Shown: positions 1 through 15,630 of the stretch, piece after piece | Layout: each line of letters opens with the position of its first letter | Numbering within the stretch: position 1 is the stretch's first letter | Assembly: GCA_037903355.1 (NCBI GenBank) | Contig: JBAJFE010000004.1 | Location: forward strand, 372,001-436,000 | Length of the DNA: 64,000 nucleotides | Direction: 5' to 3' | DNA from: Trichuris trichiura | Taxonomy: Eukaryota > Nematoda > Enoplea > Trichinellida > Trichuridae | Program-made: the position numbers and the translations under genes | The notes under the pieces: generated by a model | What the model was told of the DNA's origin: nothing | Databases searched by the model: none | Seen by the model: the letters and a program-made list of their open reading frames with translations, nothing else

Positions 1-2021
1 GCGTAAAAAAAATTAACGCGCCTTTTCAATATTGCGTTGCCACCCGGAAGGCTATGCCCAATTTTGCGAGAGGCAGCAAAATTGATTACCTTGCAATTTT
101 CTACGCGAACTAGTGCATTCGCAAGTTCGTCTTGAATGTGTTCGCTTTTTTCGCCGCGCGATTGACCAGCCGAAAGCCTTAAGCGAAGTGACGATTGCTT
201 AGGCGAATTTCGAGCGCGCAAGCATACCTCGTTCTGGCAGCGTCCATATCCAGTACCAAACGTTTCAGCTTTTCCTTAGTATGGACTATAGATTTTTCCG
301 CCTAAGTGCCAATACGCTTTCGTCGGCAATGTATTGATATAGGCATGTTACATACCTCGAAAAAAGGAGCAAGACTTTCAAACACGTGCTTCTCTATATC
401 GATTTCCATGCGCACCATTGCGTCCATTACAACGAACAGTGTGTTCGCGTAAGTGCTCATCACCGGTCTAAATAGCCAAATGCGAACTGCAAATGATCAT
501 CAGAAATTCTTTACGACAAAAGATTGGTGTCTGTCGTTGTGTTCAACTGCCGTGAATCATTGAATAGCGTCACCGCCAAATTGTACTCGTCAAGCTTTTT
601 CTAAAGCAAATAGCTTAAACAACGGGCAAAAAAGGGCAGAAGTACATTGATCTAGAGACCATTTAACAAATACAAAAGAAACGCATACTGCGACTAGATT
701 TTACCGCACCACATTGAGGTATACTACTAGTGAACATACATCTAAGGGTGAACACTATTTTAAACACCCATAAACTATTCACTTAAGTGTTTTACAACGA
801 CCCTACCAAAAGTGCATGAATAATGGGAACAGAAGTTGCATGTCAGCTAAAACTTCAACCATCAGTTGGGCGCTACGCTTTGTGTTAGTCACACAACGCG
901 ATTTTTATGATAATCCCGAAAGCGCATGCGCAAACCAAATACGCTTAACGTTCACGTGTGTAGACTGATGACCCAACTTTTTTCAATTTACTGCCTTTTT
1001 CTTTGCTCAACGCTGGCCATCCAATATCAGCGCGGATGCATGTAGTTATTAAAATTCAAGAAAAAACAGTGGGTTACGACGACGCACAGGAACAGGCAAG
1101 AAGCATGTTGCCTATCGAATCACAATGTACAATACAGCACGGGATGCCAAGTTAAATCACCATCACGCTTTATCAATAATGACGTAAGAGGGGAAGTCAC
1201 TTTTTTCGTGCTACTTTTTAGAAATTGCCCCAAACCGCCGCTACTGCAAGCTACGGACAGCCTCGAGGAGAAAGTTGTTCTATTTTAAAAAAATAAACTG
1301 AAAAAAAAGATTGAAAAAACGTCGTTCTTTGAAAATGAAAACAAAGGAAAATAGGGCATACAAAGTACTAAGAGTGATAAGATAGCTGTCGTAGAATCCG
1401 ACGAGTTAAACTTGTGGTAAAGAAATAACTACGGTATTATTTGAAAAAGCAAAGTGTACTCAACTGCTTTTCGAAAGTTTACGTAACATAACAACGAGAC
1501 CGAGATTGGCCCATTAAATATTTGTCCTTTTTCCTGAACGTATGACTCACAGGAAAAAGCAATCCTTTAAGGCTTTCATCGTTAGCGGATATTTCAATAG
1601 ATATTAAAGCGTTAGTTTCTCACGACTTCATCTACGTCGGGAAAAAAGTCGTTAAGTTTTTTTAAAACAAAAAAGCAAAGGAAAGTCGAAATATACGTAC
1701 TCTACGCTTCTCGAGATTATCTTCTTTACTTCTGGACCGGAAGCTATCGGATAGTTTACTTTTTAGTCGGTGCAACACGTCCACCATTGCTTCTATACGT
1801 TGTTCGACCTGCTGTAGATCCTCGCTACGGACTTCACTTCTCTCCGCTCTGTTGAATTTAAAAATACATATTAAACCCTTAGAAGTATTTTCTTAGGAGA
1901 AAACAGCTTTTTCATAAAAGGCAGCGTGAACATAAGTGGCAGGAATTGTTTCGACATACCTTCCAACGGTTTGCTGGGCAAGCTGATGCACCCTGTACAT
2001 GTGCTTTTTGAAGTTCTCCAT
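1..2021 (-). CDS. BAR-domain RhoGAP (ARHGAP17/RICH1-Nadrin, ARHGAP44, SH3BP1 family), 5' part only
   Basis: Six exons on the minus strand: 2021-1960, 1848-1701, 600-515, 467-356, 301-228 and 177-90. They join in phase to about 190 residues and run off the left edge. The start ATG at 2021 opens with MENFKKHMYRVHQLAQQTVG, very close to the start of the RICH1/Nadrin BAR domain. The next exon carries a SEDLQQVEQRIEAM helix and later ones LKRLVLDMDAAR and a segment ending VENCK; these fall in the order of the family's BAR domain. The family proteins bind curved membrane through the BAR domain and inactivate Rac/Cdc42 through a RhoGAP domain, acting at junctions and in endocytosis. The GAP domain itself would lie beyond the window, so GAP activity is inferred. 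The intron between exons 2 and 3 is about 1.1 kb; the rest are short. Family call firm; exact paralogue open. Confidence 0.85.
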
Positions 2022-5000
2022 TTTTGCAACGGCGATGGTGGCTTCTACTTAACGGAAAGTATTCAGGCAGTCCACAGGGACAATGAAGCTAAGCTGTGTT
2101 GGTAACACACCACAAAGCTAAACAATAATCAGCATTCAGTGGAGATAAACATTAGCATAGATAAGGAAGAAAGACAATAGTATATGGAACATAGAGCCGT
2201 GATTCTAGCGTCAATCTTCATTCGTAAGAATGAATACGTCGTAAACAACGCTCTCTCCGATCTCACCGTAACTCAGTGATGAAGCGTTAAGAGAAAGCAC
2301 AAACGTTGAAGTGTCGCATATCACGCACGCTGCTAAAGTAAATGATTCACCCCAAAATTTGTGCTATCACACGCAAAGATTGAGCAGCCTAAACGCTGAC
2401 GTCCTCTGGGCAACCGACACGAAAAGCGTTTGTCAACCAAACTACCTCTACGAGCAATGATGCAGGCGCAAAAACACTGTGCACCATTTTATCTTATTGA
2501 CTGGAACATCAAAACATGGACAGCACTCGTTCCACTTAAAGGTCGAATGGGTGACCAAAAGAAAAAAAGACAATGTGAGAACAAAGACGGTTGAAGAAAT
2601 GACCCAAAAAAGACTAAATGTGCTTAGAACAAGAAAGGCAAACGCAACAATCGTCAGTCAACTTCAACAAGCTTGTTTTGAAGTTTTATCGACTAAGGCT
2701 TATTGAAAAGTTGGATGATTTAATTCTTTATTTTGCAAGCCGACTTTACCGCTCCAACGATCAGTGCAAAATGCGTTGCACACCAACTATCGAACGGATA
2801 GTTGGTGCGTTCCAGGCAAAAAAGCGCGTGCGGCGAACTGATTTTTAAAAGATTAAACGCTTGCTTACTCGCTTCGCGAATGAACCTGCGAAAGTGATTA
2901 GCCAACGCATTTTTAAACGATAAGAGAACGCACCTTAAAGCAGGTACTTAGCCAACGAGTCAACCATACCGACTAGCGGGCCCCGAAGCTATTTACGCAA
3001 CTTTTGTAAAAACAATGCCCGCTAAAACTAAAGCTATTAGAAAAGATGACTACTAGTGAGCAGAAACAAGCCTAAGAGCAAAAAGCCACTTGCGCTCTGT
3101 TGAAGCCAGCGAAATTTGATAACAGTATGGTGTGACAGGTAGGCTAATCGATATATGGCGCGCTTTTGTAGAAGACAATAGCATTCGGCTGCGTTATTCC
3201 GTATGGCGACAAAGGCTGCCCGAGAATGCTCAAAAAAACAAAACTAACAACAGGAACCAATCTCATTCTTTGTTTTTAGCGTCAGCTGCTGTAAAAAAGC
3301 GCGGTTTAGTTTTCTTTATATTCTCCTATCACGAGCGCGGCGAAGCGTAGCACTCATGGCGGAAAGCAAGTAATCTACTCCGTATATGGCACATCTCCTT
3401 CTCGCGAGCATCTCTTTAACGCTAGGTTGCTTAGTAAGGTTAAACTCGTTAAGTGACGCAAAAAGTCTGTTCAGCCTAATCGTCAGTTTTAGGTAGACTG
3501 AGAAATGTTGCGCTTTTTTCTTTCGTTCGCTATTGACAGAATAGGGTCAATTCTGAAAGTTCTCGCAATTATTTTTACAAGAAAATCTTGTCGCTTCATT
3601 TCGACAAGGCAGTGTCCATAAAAGGTGACAACAAGCCTGAAATGGTTCACTTTTTACTTGGAGGTTGATTGTAACTTTAAGCTTAAGCAGCCTTAATTTT
3701 TTAGCCGGAAATTTTGAATGTCTATTGTTATAACAAAAGGTTTTTTTTATTACGGCGTTTATGCTTAACTAAGGAAACAAAAGCACAATTTATTTCACTG
3801 TGCGATTAAGCAGAGCTCAGCTAGCTAGAATCTGCAAATGTTTCTAGGAGTTGTTGAAATTTATTCAACATGATTTACTGAAAAGCAAGTAGCAAGTCAT
3901 ACTGTAATAATGCTTTCTTCATTTTAAGTTGAAAGATAGGTAAAAATCAAGATTTGAATTCAAGTGGTAATAAACAAAAGGTTTTTAAGCGCTAAATGTG
4001 CTTTCTTCAAGCAAAACATCTGCACACACTCTTATGATATGCATACCAGAAATAACGACTTTATTAACTTATGAGAAGCTCCCATTGTTTGCTGATAACC
4101 ACTTGGCTTAATTGCGGAAAGCCAAAGCGTCCATTGCTCGTCCAAGTGGTTAAATCCTTCGCAGTACGCCCAGTGGTTACGCGTAGGACTGTCTGTATTA
4201 AATCATTATAGAATAACGAAATTAGTTACGCGAAGGAGCACCGACGTAGTGGAAGAAAACTTTTCTGCTCTCATACCCGGTTTAGACCATTTTGCCAAAG
4301 GTGATGATATTGATAGGTAGGCGAAATAGGACCATACAGGTGTCAGATTACTGTGAGCTGTCCATTGAACTGTTTTCCCGCACGGCAGCCGGCTAAATAT
4401 TTTTGGCTTGAAGAAACGATTGTAACATGCTTACAGCTAAGCTTCCTGCTTATATAGCGAAGCATGTTGTTGTTGCACCAAAAAATGGTGCTTGTATAGC
4501 GCTACAAACCTGCATTCACTTTTAATTCGGAAGAGCGGTGGCCTAACGCCTCTGCTATGGCATTCTTGAAATAACAACGATAATAAAATCACTTTTCGGC
4601 AAGAAGCCGTTAACAACGGCCTTGTCTACAGCAGTTGCTTCAAAACGCAGCTGATCATTCGAATGCGGAGGTACGCAAAGGCTATAACTTCGCACGTATG
4701 AGCAATGGACATTTTACAACTTCCCAAATAGCTGCAGGCGAAAAATGACGAAGCATCTGCTTCGCAGCTGAAAGATTTATCAAAAAGTGGACGGACTTAA
4801 AAAAGTGGAGTCATTCCAGTTTAAAATGCGCACGAACATATTGGAAGTCGAAAAATGAAGAAGGGAACGCCCGGAAACATACAGCATCTGATGTGCAAGC
4901 TGAAAGTTGCCTATTTGCGGAAAGACTTAGCCAGCAACTTTCTTACGCTTGAAGTTTACACTTTCTTCATGCTCATGCTCTTCCGATGAGCTTTAATGAA

Positions 5001-5493
5001 TACATATGGGATTAATGTTAATAACAAAGAGCGGTTTGAAGGTACCTTATTGAAAAGCGGCTCAGCAAGCTACTAGTGACCACCTGAACATTTTTGCTGA
5101 GTAAAAAACGTAGCTTAAGCTCGGGAACTTCATTAAGGAAATCTAAGATGAAAAACAATCTGTTCCCTCTAAAACGCTGAAGCCAGCTATATTTATGGAA
5201 ATTTTAATCTTAAAACCTTAATAGCTCTTGAAAATAAGCAAAGCGTACCTAAGTCAAAGCGAGCAATGCAAAATGCGACTGAGCATCAATAGCTTGTTTT
5301 GCGTACGTAGCAGAGAGTAAATAGAGAGTAAATACTTTGTAATTCAATCTCGAACGCCCTATAAACAGTCAAGGTGAACGGATTTTTCAATAAGCAAAAG
5401 TCAGCACTTTGTAGCGCTGCAATAGACCAAAGTATCCCCCGCAACATGTTGGCTATCGTCATGTCCCGAACGTCGAACATGCTCTCTTGAAAT
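2022..5493. other. intergenic, no gene recognised
   Basis: Several open frames of 60-85 codons occur on both strands (for example 2479-2706 and 3132-3350), but none has a recognisable motif, matching splice partners or a signal peptide. A small perfect-arm hairpin lies at 2781-2807 (arms CACCAACTATC / GATAGTTGGTG). A stretch near 4240-4900 looks slightly gene-like in composition but has no sustained frame. I see no supported gene here. Confidence 0.5.
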
Positions 5494-6740
5494 ATAATTG
5501 CAAAGTTGTTGTTCCTGCTACTTGACATAGCTGCAATCAGCAATGGTTACAAAATTTTGTTCATACCTGGCCACAGGGCGCCCAGCCATATGAAATCGAT
5601 GCTTCCCTTGGCAAGAGCATTGCTTGATGCAGGCCATGTAGTCGGTTTTCTTCAGATCGTATGCGCGGAGGAAGAAAAAGTCAACATTGAGCCAATGCAA
5701 GGCTTTTCCTCGAATGTGACAGCCGAGAAGAAAGCGAGACCATTTTTTCAACGCATATGGATTGTTGACATGCGCAATCCGAAGGAATATTTGGAGCAGT
5801 AGCGCAGGGCAGCTCTGGCATGCAACAGAGCTCTGCTGGAGTACAGAGAAAGCAAAAATTCGATTGTTGGCATAGCCAAAAAATGGGATCTGTTCGCCAT
5901 TGATAATTTGTTTGCTCCGTGCGGAATCGTAGCCTCTTCTTTGACCAGAGTTGACGGGATTGATTTCAGTACAACTGTAATGATAGCGGACATGTTCAAA
6001 GGAAACGGATTAGAAATGCCGCTATCAGTTATTCCCGCATTTAAAGTAAAGCGTAGTGAATTTAATCACAAATCGTTTAGCTATCGAGTCACCAATGCTG
6101 TTGAAGGACTTCAATTCAATCTGCTTAACGGTGCGCTATTTTTCCTATTCCAATATTGGATAGAGCAGCCCGCGCGAGATGGAAGAATCATTTCATTCCA
6201 AACCGGTTTACTCATTCACCTCTGTACCAGGTCACCCCTGTACCTACTTCACCTTTCTAGAACCATCAACAATAAGCTTTCTTCCATTAGACTATCCCTG
6301 TCCGAATCCTCTGAAACTTGAACAGGGATACAACAGGTTGATAGAAGACAAAAGGTCTAAAGGAACCATCCTGATAGCAGCAGGACATTCGGTTCGATGG
6401 GAAGTTGCCCCAAGATTATTTCTACAAAGTTTTATTGTCGAGTTGAGGAACTTATCCGATTACAGAATCGTATGGCAATATTCAGGCAACCAGATGGCCG
6501 TGAAAATGCCTCATGGCATGGCGAGCAAATGGGTTCCTCAAGTATCCATCCTTCAGCACCCAAAGACAGTGGCTTTCCTGACTCATTTCGGTTACAAGAG
6601 TCTACGAGAGGCTATATGCGCTAACGTTCCCGTCATAGAGATGCCTTTCTTCGGAGACCAATTCAGGAACGCCGCAATGGTGCCCAAACTTAATATTGGC
6701 CAGCGCGTTGATAAAACGGATTTTCAAAAGAACGCGCTAA
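5494..6740 (+). pseudogene. UDP-glucuronosyltransferase pseudogene
   Basis: A UGT-like reading runs 5494-6130, a 55-bp GT-AG intron (6131-6185) and 6186-6740. The N-terminal half has a hydrophobic leader followed by GYKILFIPGH and a HMKSMLPLARALLDAGHVV segment typical of UGT acceptor-binding domains. The C-terminal half has the donor-site signature region with SKWVPQVSILQHPKTVAFLTH, an EAICANVPVIEMP segment and FGDQFRNAA. UGTs conjugate sugars to small lipophilic molecules in the ER lumen. Three defects show it is broken. The codon where the leader should start reads ATA (5494) with no upstream in-frame ATG. An in-frame TAG lies at 5800-5802. The C-terminal membrane anchor and dilysine tail are absent, the frame passing into degenerate repeats after about 6740. 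The conserved HGG of the signature reads HFG. The ATA and TAG could be sequencing errors, but the missing anchor could not. Confidence 0.8.
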
Positions 6741-6744
6741 AGAC

Positions 6745-6860
6745 AAGCAGGTACAAGGTGTACTGTATGTCCAGGGAGCACTGCAACTTAAGGATAAGCA
6801 GGTAAAGAGGGTACTGCAGCATTAAAAAAAAGCAGGCAAGAGGGCCACTGCGGGTTAAAA
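6745..6860. repeat. degenerate tandem repeat downstream of the UGT pseudogene
   Basis: Two to three imperfect copies of a unit of roughly 34-40 bp beginning AAGCAGG, passing through a GAGGGTACTGC-like core and ending in an A-rich run. They begin where UGT homology ends, so they may mark the break point of the truncated gene. Confidence 0.55.
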
Positions 6861-8361
6861 AAAGAAGATGTTACGAGGTGATAAGAAATAAAAAGTACAA
6901 AGCGAACATGGCTAAACAGAACGCTCTGAACGCTTGGGAGGGAAATGATTTTTCCTCCGACACGGAAAACAAAGATTTTTTTCCAGAAATCACTTTGATT
7001 TATTTTTAATTTTTCTTTTAGCGGCGGATAGCAGAGTGTGTTTTAGTTATGAGGAAGATAGCTTTTAGTTTTGGCACTTTCCAAATGCTAGATCTTTGCT
7101 GTTGTTGCCGACTATCACTTGTCACGCTTTGTCGTGGACAGATACTGTTGTTGCCGACTATCACTTGTTTCGACCAGTAAAAACGTTTCCTTCCAATTTG
7201 ACCAGCTCTTTACGCGCCAAGCACTTTTCACACAACAAGCTGAGCATACCCTGTCCAGTCGTGATTGCGACAAAGCTTAAAATGGAAAAGAATCATAAAA
7301 AAGAACTTCATTTAGGAACGTAAGCTAAAAGTCACTCACGACGAACTGACTTAGAAATATAGGCCAAACCAGTCTTCCTCAATGCGCGTGTATGCGCATA
7401 AAGCAAGGCGACAAGTTTAAACCTGTTTCCAAAATATGAATAAATGATTTGTGGATACTTTCCGGCATAAACAAGTAATATGTACTCCTGAAAGTTCTCA
7501 ACAAGTTGCGAAGTGCAAAAAAGAACTACGGCACTTGTACGAAGCCGCTAAGGCAACTTGCTTGTTGTATGCTAATTTTGTGGGTTGCTTCCGCGAGTTA
7601 AAAACTGATAAGCAAATTCAAAAAAGCAACGCACTCAGGTTGAACAGATTTTGCGATCGATTGTAGGCAAACATCGAAGGCACACATATTTCGTTGAGAA
7701 ATGCAGCGTCGTCCTAGCATTTGTGTAAGCTTGCTCAACTGGCTAATTTGAATTTGATCTCATTCGCTTAAACGCGGAAATGATAAAGTATGAAAGGTAG
7801 TACAGAAAGCATAAAAAACATATACACGCATTCCCCTTATCCAATCTGATCATATAGGTCGACTGAGCGGAAAACTGGCAGTTTTACCAGGTCGTCGAAG
7901 GTGTACTCCTTTCGTGTGCACTTGTGAGGTGACGGGTTAATCAGTTCTCTTGAAAATACTCTCCTCAGGGGACAAGAAAACCGCATTCTCGAAGTGGCAA
8001 AAATTGGCCAGTAGGTGCATGGCAAAACTTCCTTCCTTCTATATAAATGTCGGAGGCGCTTGAAAGACCCATATGCAAATTTGTGTCGCAAATAAGCTCT
8101 ATACAAAGTGAATGCGTATCCAGTTACTCAAAATGACCATTGCGTTTCAACGTAGGGAAGCGCCAGTCTGATCAACGCGAACGAAGTTGCATTTTGATTC
8201 GCTTTCTTGCGGGCGCAACCTTATCACATGAATGACCCATTTCTGAGTTTTTCGCAACGATGACAAAGTTGGAGTCGCTAATTTCGATAAGAGGTGAGAG
8301 CTTGAAACAGTGGGGCAGTCATGCGCTGGTAAGTTTCCTTATAAATTCTGACTAGCACATC
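6861..8361. other. intergenic, no gene recognised
   Basis: Apart from the 24-bp direct repeat, this stretch holds only short open frames (for example 7451-7666 plus and 7837-8106 minus). None has a recognisable motif or convincing splice sites. Confidence 0.45.
7099..7168. repeat. 24-bp direct repeat, two copies, 46-bp period
   Basis: The 24-mer starting CTGTTGTTGCCGACTATCAC occurs identically at 7099-7122 and 7145-7168. It lies in otherwise unremarkable intergenic DNA. Confidence 0.8.
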
Positions 8362-9315
8362 ATGATTTCAAGGCATTATCATTCGGCCCTCTTTGCAGTC
8401 CTTCTCGTCTTGTCCCTGACTATTGTACCAGGCAGGAATCTCATATCCTAACTTTACTATATCTATTTTTCTATCAAAATCAATTTCAGCTGAAGGCTTT
8501 TACTCTCAAGTTCTTAAAGCGTTCAGCGTTGACAACAGAGAATGCCCAACAGGTTGGTCTGATTGGAGCCGATGCCTTAGCACGGAAACAAGAAATATTG
8601 TACAAAGTCTGCCGGCACAATGCCGCGCTACCACGCTGGGAATAATGCTCAGGCGAGCGCGGGCTGTTGTCAACCCCATCTTGAAATACTACAGACATGC
8701 TAACATTACCAACAGACCATGCGGAATGTGCTTAAAACAGATCAGGTGCAGTGATCAATGCAGTCATGCAATTTCCAACTCTGCAGGGTAAGTTCCAGTT
8801 CGAACATATATTTTTAAAAATACTTTCTTCATCCGGTTTATTGAAGCCAACGATAAAATCTTGTATATTAACAGTATGGGTAAGCCATTTGGCATAAGGG
8901 AACGCTTCTGCGCAAATACTGATCAGTCTTACGCATGCGCCATTGACGAAGCGTACAGCTACGACCCAATAACTCATTCCTGCAGCGCTTGGCCGCCAAA
9001 AAATGAATATCTACCACCTCTCACCCCTCAATCTGTGAAGACTTTGCTAAACAATTTGAAACTTTTGAACTGCGCAAGGTAAGTTGCATATTATCCGTAC
9101 TGCTAGTCAAATAAGGTCATTGCTCCTTGCGCGTTTAAAAACGTTGTCCCAATTAAACCTGTAACTTTTTTTTTAGCGTGTCAGCAAAATGCTATTGCTG
9201 CTGCACTCCTTACAAGCCTGATCCATGGACCGCAAAATGTGTCATCACTCCATGCCCGACATGTACGTCACTCGCAAACAAGGACAACAACAATAATAAC
9301 GGGATGCACGTATAG
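8362..9315 (+). CDS. secreted cysteine-rich protein with thrombospondin type-1-like motif
   Basis: Proposed exons are 8362-8431, 8490-8787, 8875-9078 and 9177-9315, giving about 236 residues ending at TAG 9313-9315. Exon 1 encodes a signal peptide (MISRHYHSALFAVLLVLSLT). Exon 2 carries CPTGWSDWSRCLSTETRN, the WSxWSxC core of a TSP1 repeat, and further Cys residues. Exons 3 and 4 add RERFCANTDQSYACAIDEA and a CYCCC cluster followed by CVITPCPTC and an Asn run. The last two introns have ordinary GT-AG ends. Joining exon 1 in phase requires a GC-AG intron (8432-8489), so exon 1 is less sure. A possible AATAAA signal lies at 9339-9344. The full set of TSP1 core residues is not visible, so this is TSP1-like rather than a proven TSP1 domain. 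An extracellular, structural or host-facing role is only a guess. Confidence 0.65.
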
Positions 9316-10342
9316 TTGGTAATAAAAGTAACGCAAGAAATAAACATTGAAAACCCAAAGTCGAAGCGTTATTGTCAGGTAACGCGGGTTATTTCGACAC
9401 TCCTAACTTCCTCTGATTTAATCAATTGCCGCGCCTTGTCTAATTGTCCAGCGAACTATGGCAGTTTCATTTCATTTACTTTACCTATTACCTCCTCTCC
9501 TAGCAACCAGTTTATTATATCAATACGTATCAGCAATGGTAAGATAAAACAAGTTCGCGTCAAGTACTTGTCATAGTGCATGAAAATGAAGTCTTCCGCG
9601 ATGACAGAATTCCCATCTTTTACAGACAAACGTAATTAAGAGTTTTTTATTAGTTTACAGCTAAAAAAACTACTTAACCTGTGCAAAGAATTGGCGGATA
9701 CAAGCACTGTTAATAGAACTGATACAGCTGTGCTACATTGCGAGTTTCAATGCAGTGGAAAACGCGGCAAGATTTTCGTCAAGTTAAATCGCCGGCATTT
9801 TTTGTATCAAGTTTCCCAAACGATCTATTTAAAAATTGTACTATGAGTACTTGAATACACTTTAATTACAGTACTACAAAAGCAACTAACAAGAAAGGCG
9901 TTAAATTTAAATTGAGCCAGCTTACCTGCGTGTGATTAATTGAAAATTGTTGAAGCTTGACTACTGTCAGCCTTTTGCAACGAAACGAGTCCTGCAAGAA
10001 ATAGCGGAGGCGTAAGCACAACATTTTTAAAAAAAAATTAAATGAAAATGGGCATTTCAAAGTTCGAACGAAAGGCTTGCTTTGGCATTTTGCACATCTC
10101 AAAAATACTGTCGGAGAAGTATTTTTCATCTGCCGCCGATTGAATGGGACAAATTCTGCTTTTCCATCTGCTTTCTCGCGGGTCGTATACGGACGGCCAA
10201 GAGACTACTCTTCTTAATTCAGTAATCGCTTCGACAAATCATATTTCATCTACGCCCTGATGCGCCATGGTTACAATGATTTAATTCAAATATTTCGAAC
10301 ACTTAAGAAGAGGCACACAATCACTATTGATGTAAAGGTCGG
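9316..10342. other. intergenic, 1 kb between the TSP-like gene and VTA1
   Basis: It holds the presumed 3' ends of the convergent TSP-like gene (plus) and VTA1 (minus). Open frames at 9316-9576 and 9866-10129 show no recognisable motif. Nothing else is supported. Confidence 0.45.
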
Positions 10343-11781
10343 TTATTTGCTTCCTTCACCCTTCAGCAGCTCAAGTGCTTTCGTTATGTTATCGATGGCC
10401 GTATTCACGTCTTCATATTCGAGTGCGCTGATCGCGTACTTACAAAACTTCTGTGCTTTACTAAACTCCTCGCTTCGGGACAGCGATTTCTCTGAAAAAA
10501 AGAAACTATGCGAACATGCGTGAAAACAAAGCCAAGCAATCACCGTATTCGTTAGTCGACTGAGAACTATTTAAAGACTCGTTTCTTTGTGGAGATAAAG
10601 CTTGTTCGGCTTGATTCTTTGACGGGCGAGCCGCATTGTTTGCCGCATCCGTAGATTGACCTTGCAAATCACCTTAGACAAGTCAAATTAATCAAATGAT
10701 AATAAGAAGTCAAACTGTTAAACGGTAAGGCGAAATTTAAAATGCTTGCATAACGAATAAGAACTGCAGTCTACGAAATGATAGAGGAATAGCAGTACTG
10801 TGCTTTAACATTAAGAAAATGTAGGGAAGTATTTTTAAACCGCAAGAAAGCATACGGAAATCAAGCTATTAGCAACAAAATATATTTGAAAAATTTTAGC
10901 GGGAATTTAGCTATGCTGCTTTCATAATTTTAGGTCAACCGCCGGCAGAACGCCTTCGAGGAAATGGTGCGCAGTCTCACCCTTTTCTTCAGAATCGGCC
11001 ATGGGACCAGGAATCGGAACTCGTCCTTCCTTCATGCATGTAAAAAGATAGGCAGCTTTCCAACGAGCGTACTTACGCATTTCTGCAACCTAAAATAAAC
11101 ATAAACGATCGCGCCGGATAAAGAAAAACAATATTGTAGCCCTATTGTAGGCCCTACAAAATGAGCCAATCAATATTTATCCCACAGAAAAAACTTCGTT
11201 TCCAATATCTTTCTAAAACGACTAAGGATGCAATGACTCACGCCTTCGCTTAGTTCACCAAAGGTTGTTAGTATGTCCATTAGATGTGCAGCCGAATGGA
11301 ATGCCTTAATGACATTTCTGAAAGCGTTTAAATGTACGGAAGCAAAGCGCGGGTTGACCAGGACTTGTTAAAAACTTCCGCACGATCGTTGTTGTCCGCA
11401 AAGGAAAATAGCTTCTTCGAATATTCTTCAAGGTGACATTGAGCTTCCAGCTCGTCTGTTATTTCTCGAATCTGCCTGTTCTGCGCTTTAAACTAAAGCA
11501 AAAGCACTGTGGCTAAGCATCCCGAAAAAGACGTTTACCTCCTCGAGATATTTAAGCTTTTCGCCCAAGAATGCCGCGCATTCCGGAGACGCTTTGTCTA
11601 TTTCGATGGCACGCTGGACAAAATAAACCAAACCTACAATTAAAAGTGCGTAGCACAAGCACATAGCGAATAATAAGCAAAAAATACTCCAAAAATGAAC
11701 GCAAGGATCACGCTTTGCATGCTCGGTTGAAAGTATCAAATACGGCGACAAAGACTTGTACTTTTCCGGTATGGAAGTCAT
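10343..11781 (-). CDS. VTA1: VTA1/LIP5, ESCRT-III and VPS4 cofactor
   Basis: Seven minus-strand exons, 11781-11688, 11633-11539, 11492-11365, 11317-11242, 11089-10981, 10672-10544 and 10491-10343, give 259 residues (human VTA1 is about 307). The N-terminal MIT region includes KRDPCVHFWS, then RAIEIDKASPEC; next come DRAEVFNKNVIKAFHSAAHL and RKYARWKAAYLFTCMKEG. A short, acidic to polar linker follows. The C-terminal VSL (VPS4-binding) helix pair reads KAQKFCKYAISALEYEDVNT and ends KALELLKGEGSK. VTA1 binds ESCRT-III tails through MIT modules and stimulates the VPS4 ATPase that recycles ESCRT-III on endosomes and other membranes. The linker is shorter than in human. The gene is divergent from LETM1 and lies 4 kb from CHMP7, another ESCRT-III factor. 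Identification is strong because every exon aligns in order. Confidence 0.93.
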
Positions 11782-12498
11782 CTTGCGCAACTCGTACGCA
11801 ACGGTGAATTTGTGCAAATCAGTTGTGAAAGCAACGTAGACGCGATCAGCCAAAAATAGCAGACCAAACACCAACGCGAATAACAAATTTCGTATGATCA
11901 GACAGTGATGTTCAGGTTCGCAAAAATATCATAAGCTTGATTGCGACTTTTCTTGTAAAATAAGCGTCATATGGCGTGGGATTAACTCGTCAGCATTTTA
12001 ATAAAATTCGCTCATTGATATAGGCTAAATAAAGCATATTAGCTTTGCGAGTTAAGCCCATCGACTTTGCCTTCAAAAGTACTCCAGCTACTCCAGCGTA
12101 TGGAATTGCAATATTAGTAATAAACCGGAAGACAGTAACGCAGGATTAAAAAATGCAATGCTTATTAGAAAAAAACCCATAAGCCAACCCTGAAAGCGTA
12201 ACAACAATCTGTAGCCACTGGAGGCTACTTAAAGCGATGCAAAGTCTTCTTGCAGACTCCTTTATCGTTTGGTCACTGTAATATGATGCACAAAACAAGG
12301 TGCAAAATACTGCTTGCAAATGCTTCTATTAATATTTGTTGCGAATTATCAAATGAATTGTGAGGCAGATATGCAACGAGTGGAATTGAACTTGACTATC
12401 TTTAATGCTACAGTGATTTGGAGAGAGCATTGACATACGGATATTTGCAATGGTGTTGGCGGCTATGTAGTAGCGGTCGTTTTAATTCTGGTGCAAGC
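11782..12498. promoter_or_regulatory. shared upstream region of VTA1 (-) and LETM1 (+)
   Basis: The 717 bp between the two divergent start codons must contain both promoters, if neither gene has distant 5' exons. I see no clear TATA box or repeated motif, and the sequence is AT-rich. Promoter function is inferred from position alone. Confidence 0.4.

Positions 12499-15630
<3,132 letters not shown>

Noticed and set aside
2781..2807. Short palindrome with 11-bp arms
   Set aside because: Too short to stand out in AT-rich intergenic DNA; no copies seen nearby.
6120..6190. Apparent frameshift in the UGT pseudogene
   Set aside because: A phase-compatible 55-bp GT-AG intron (6131-6185) explains the change of frame.
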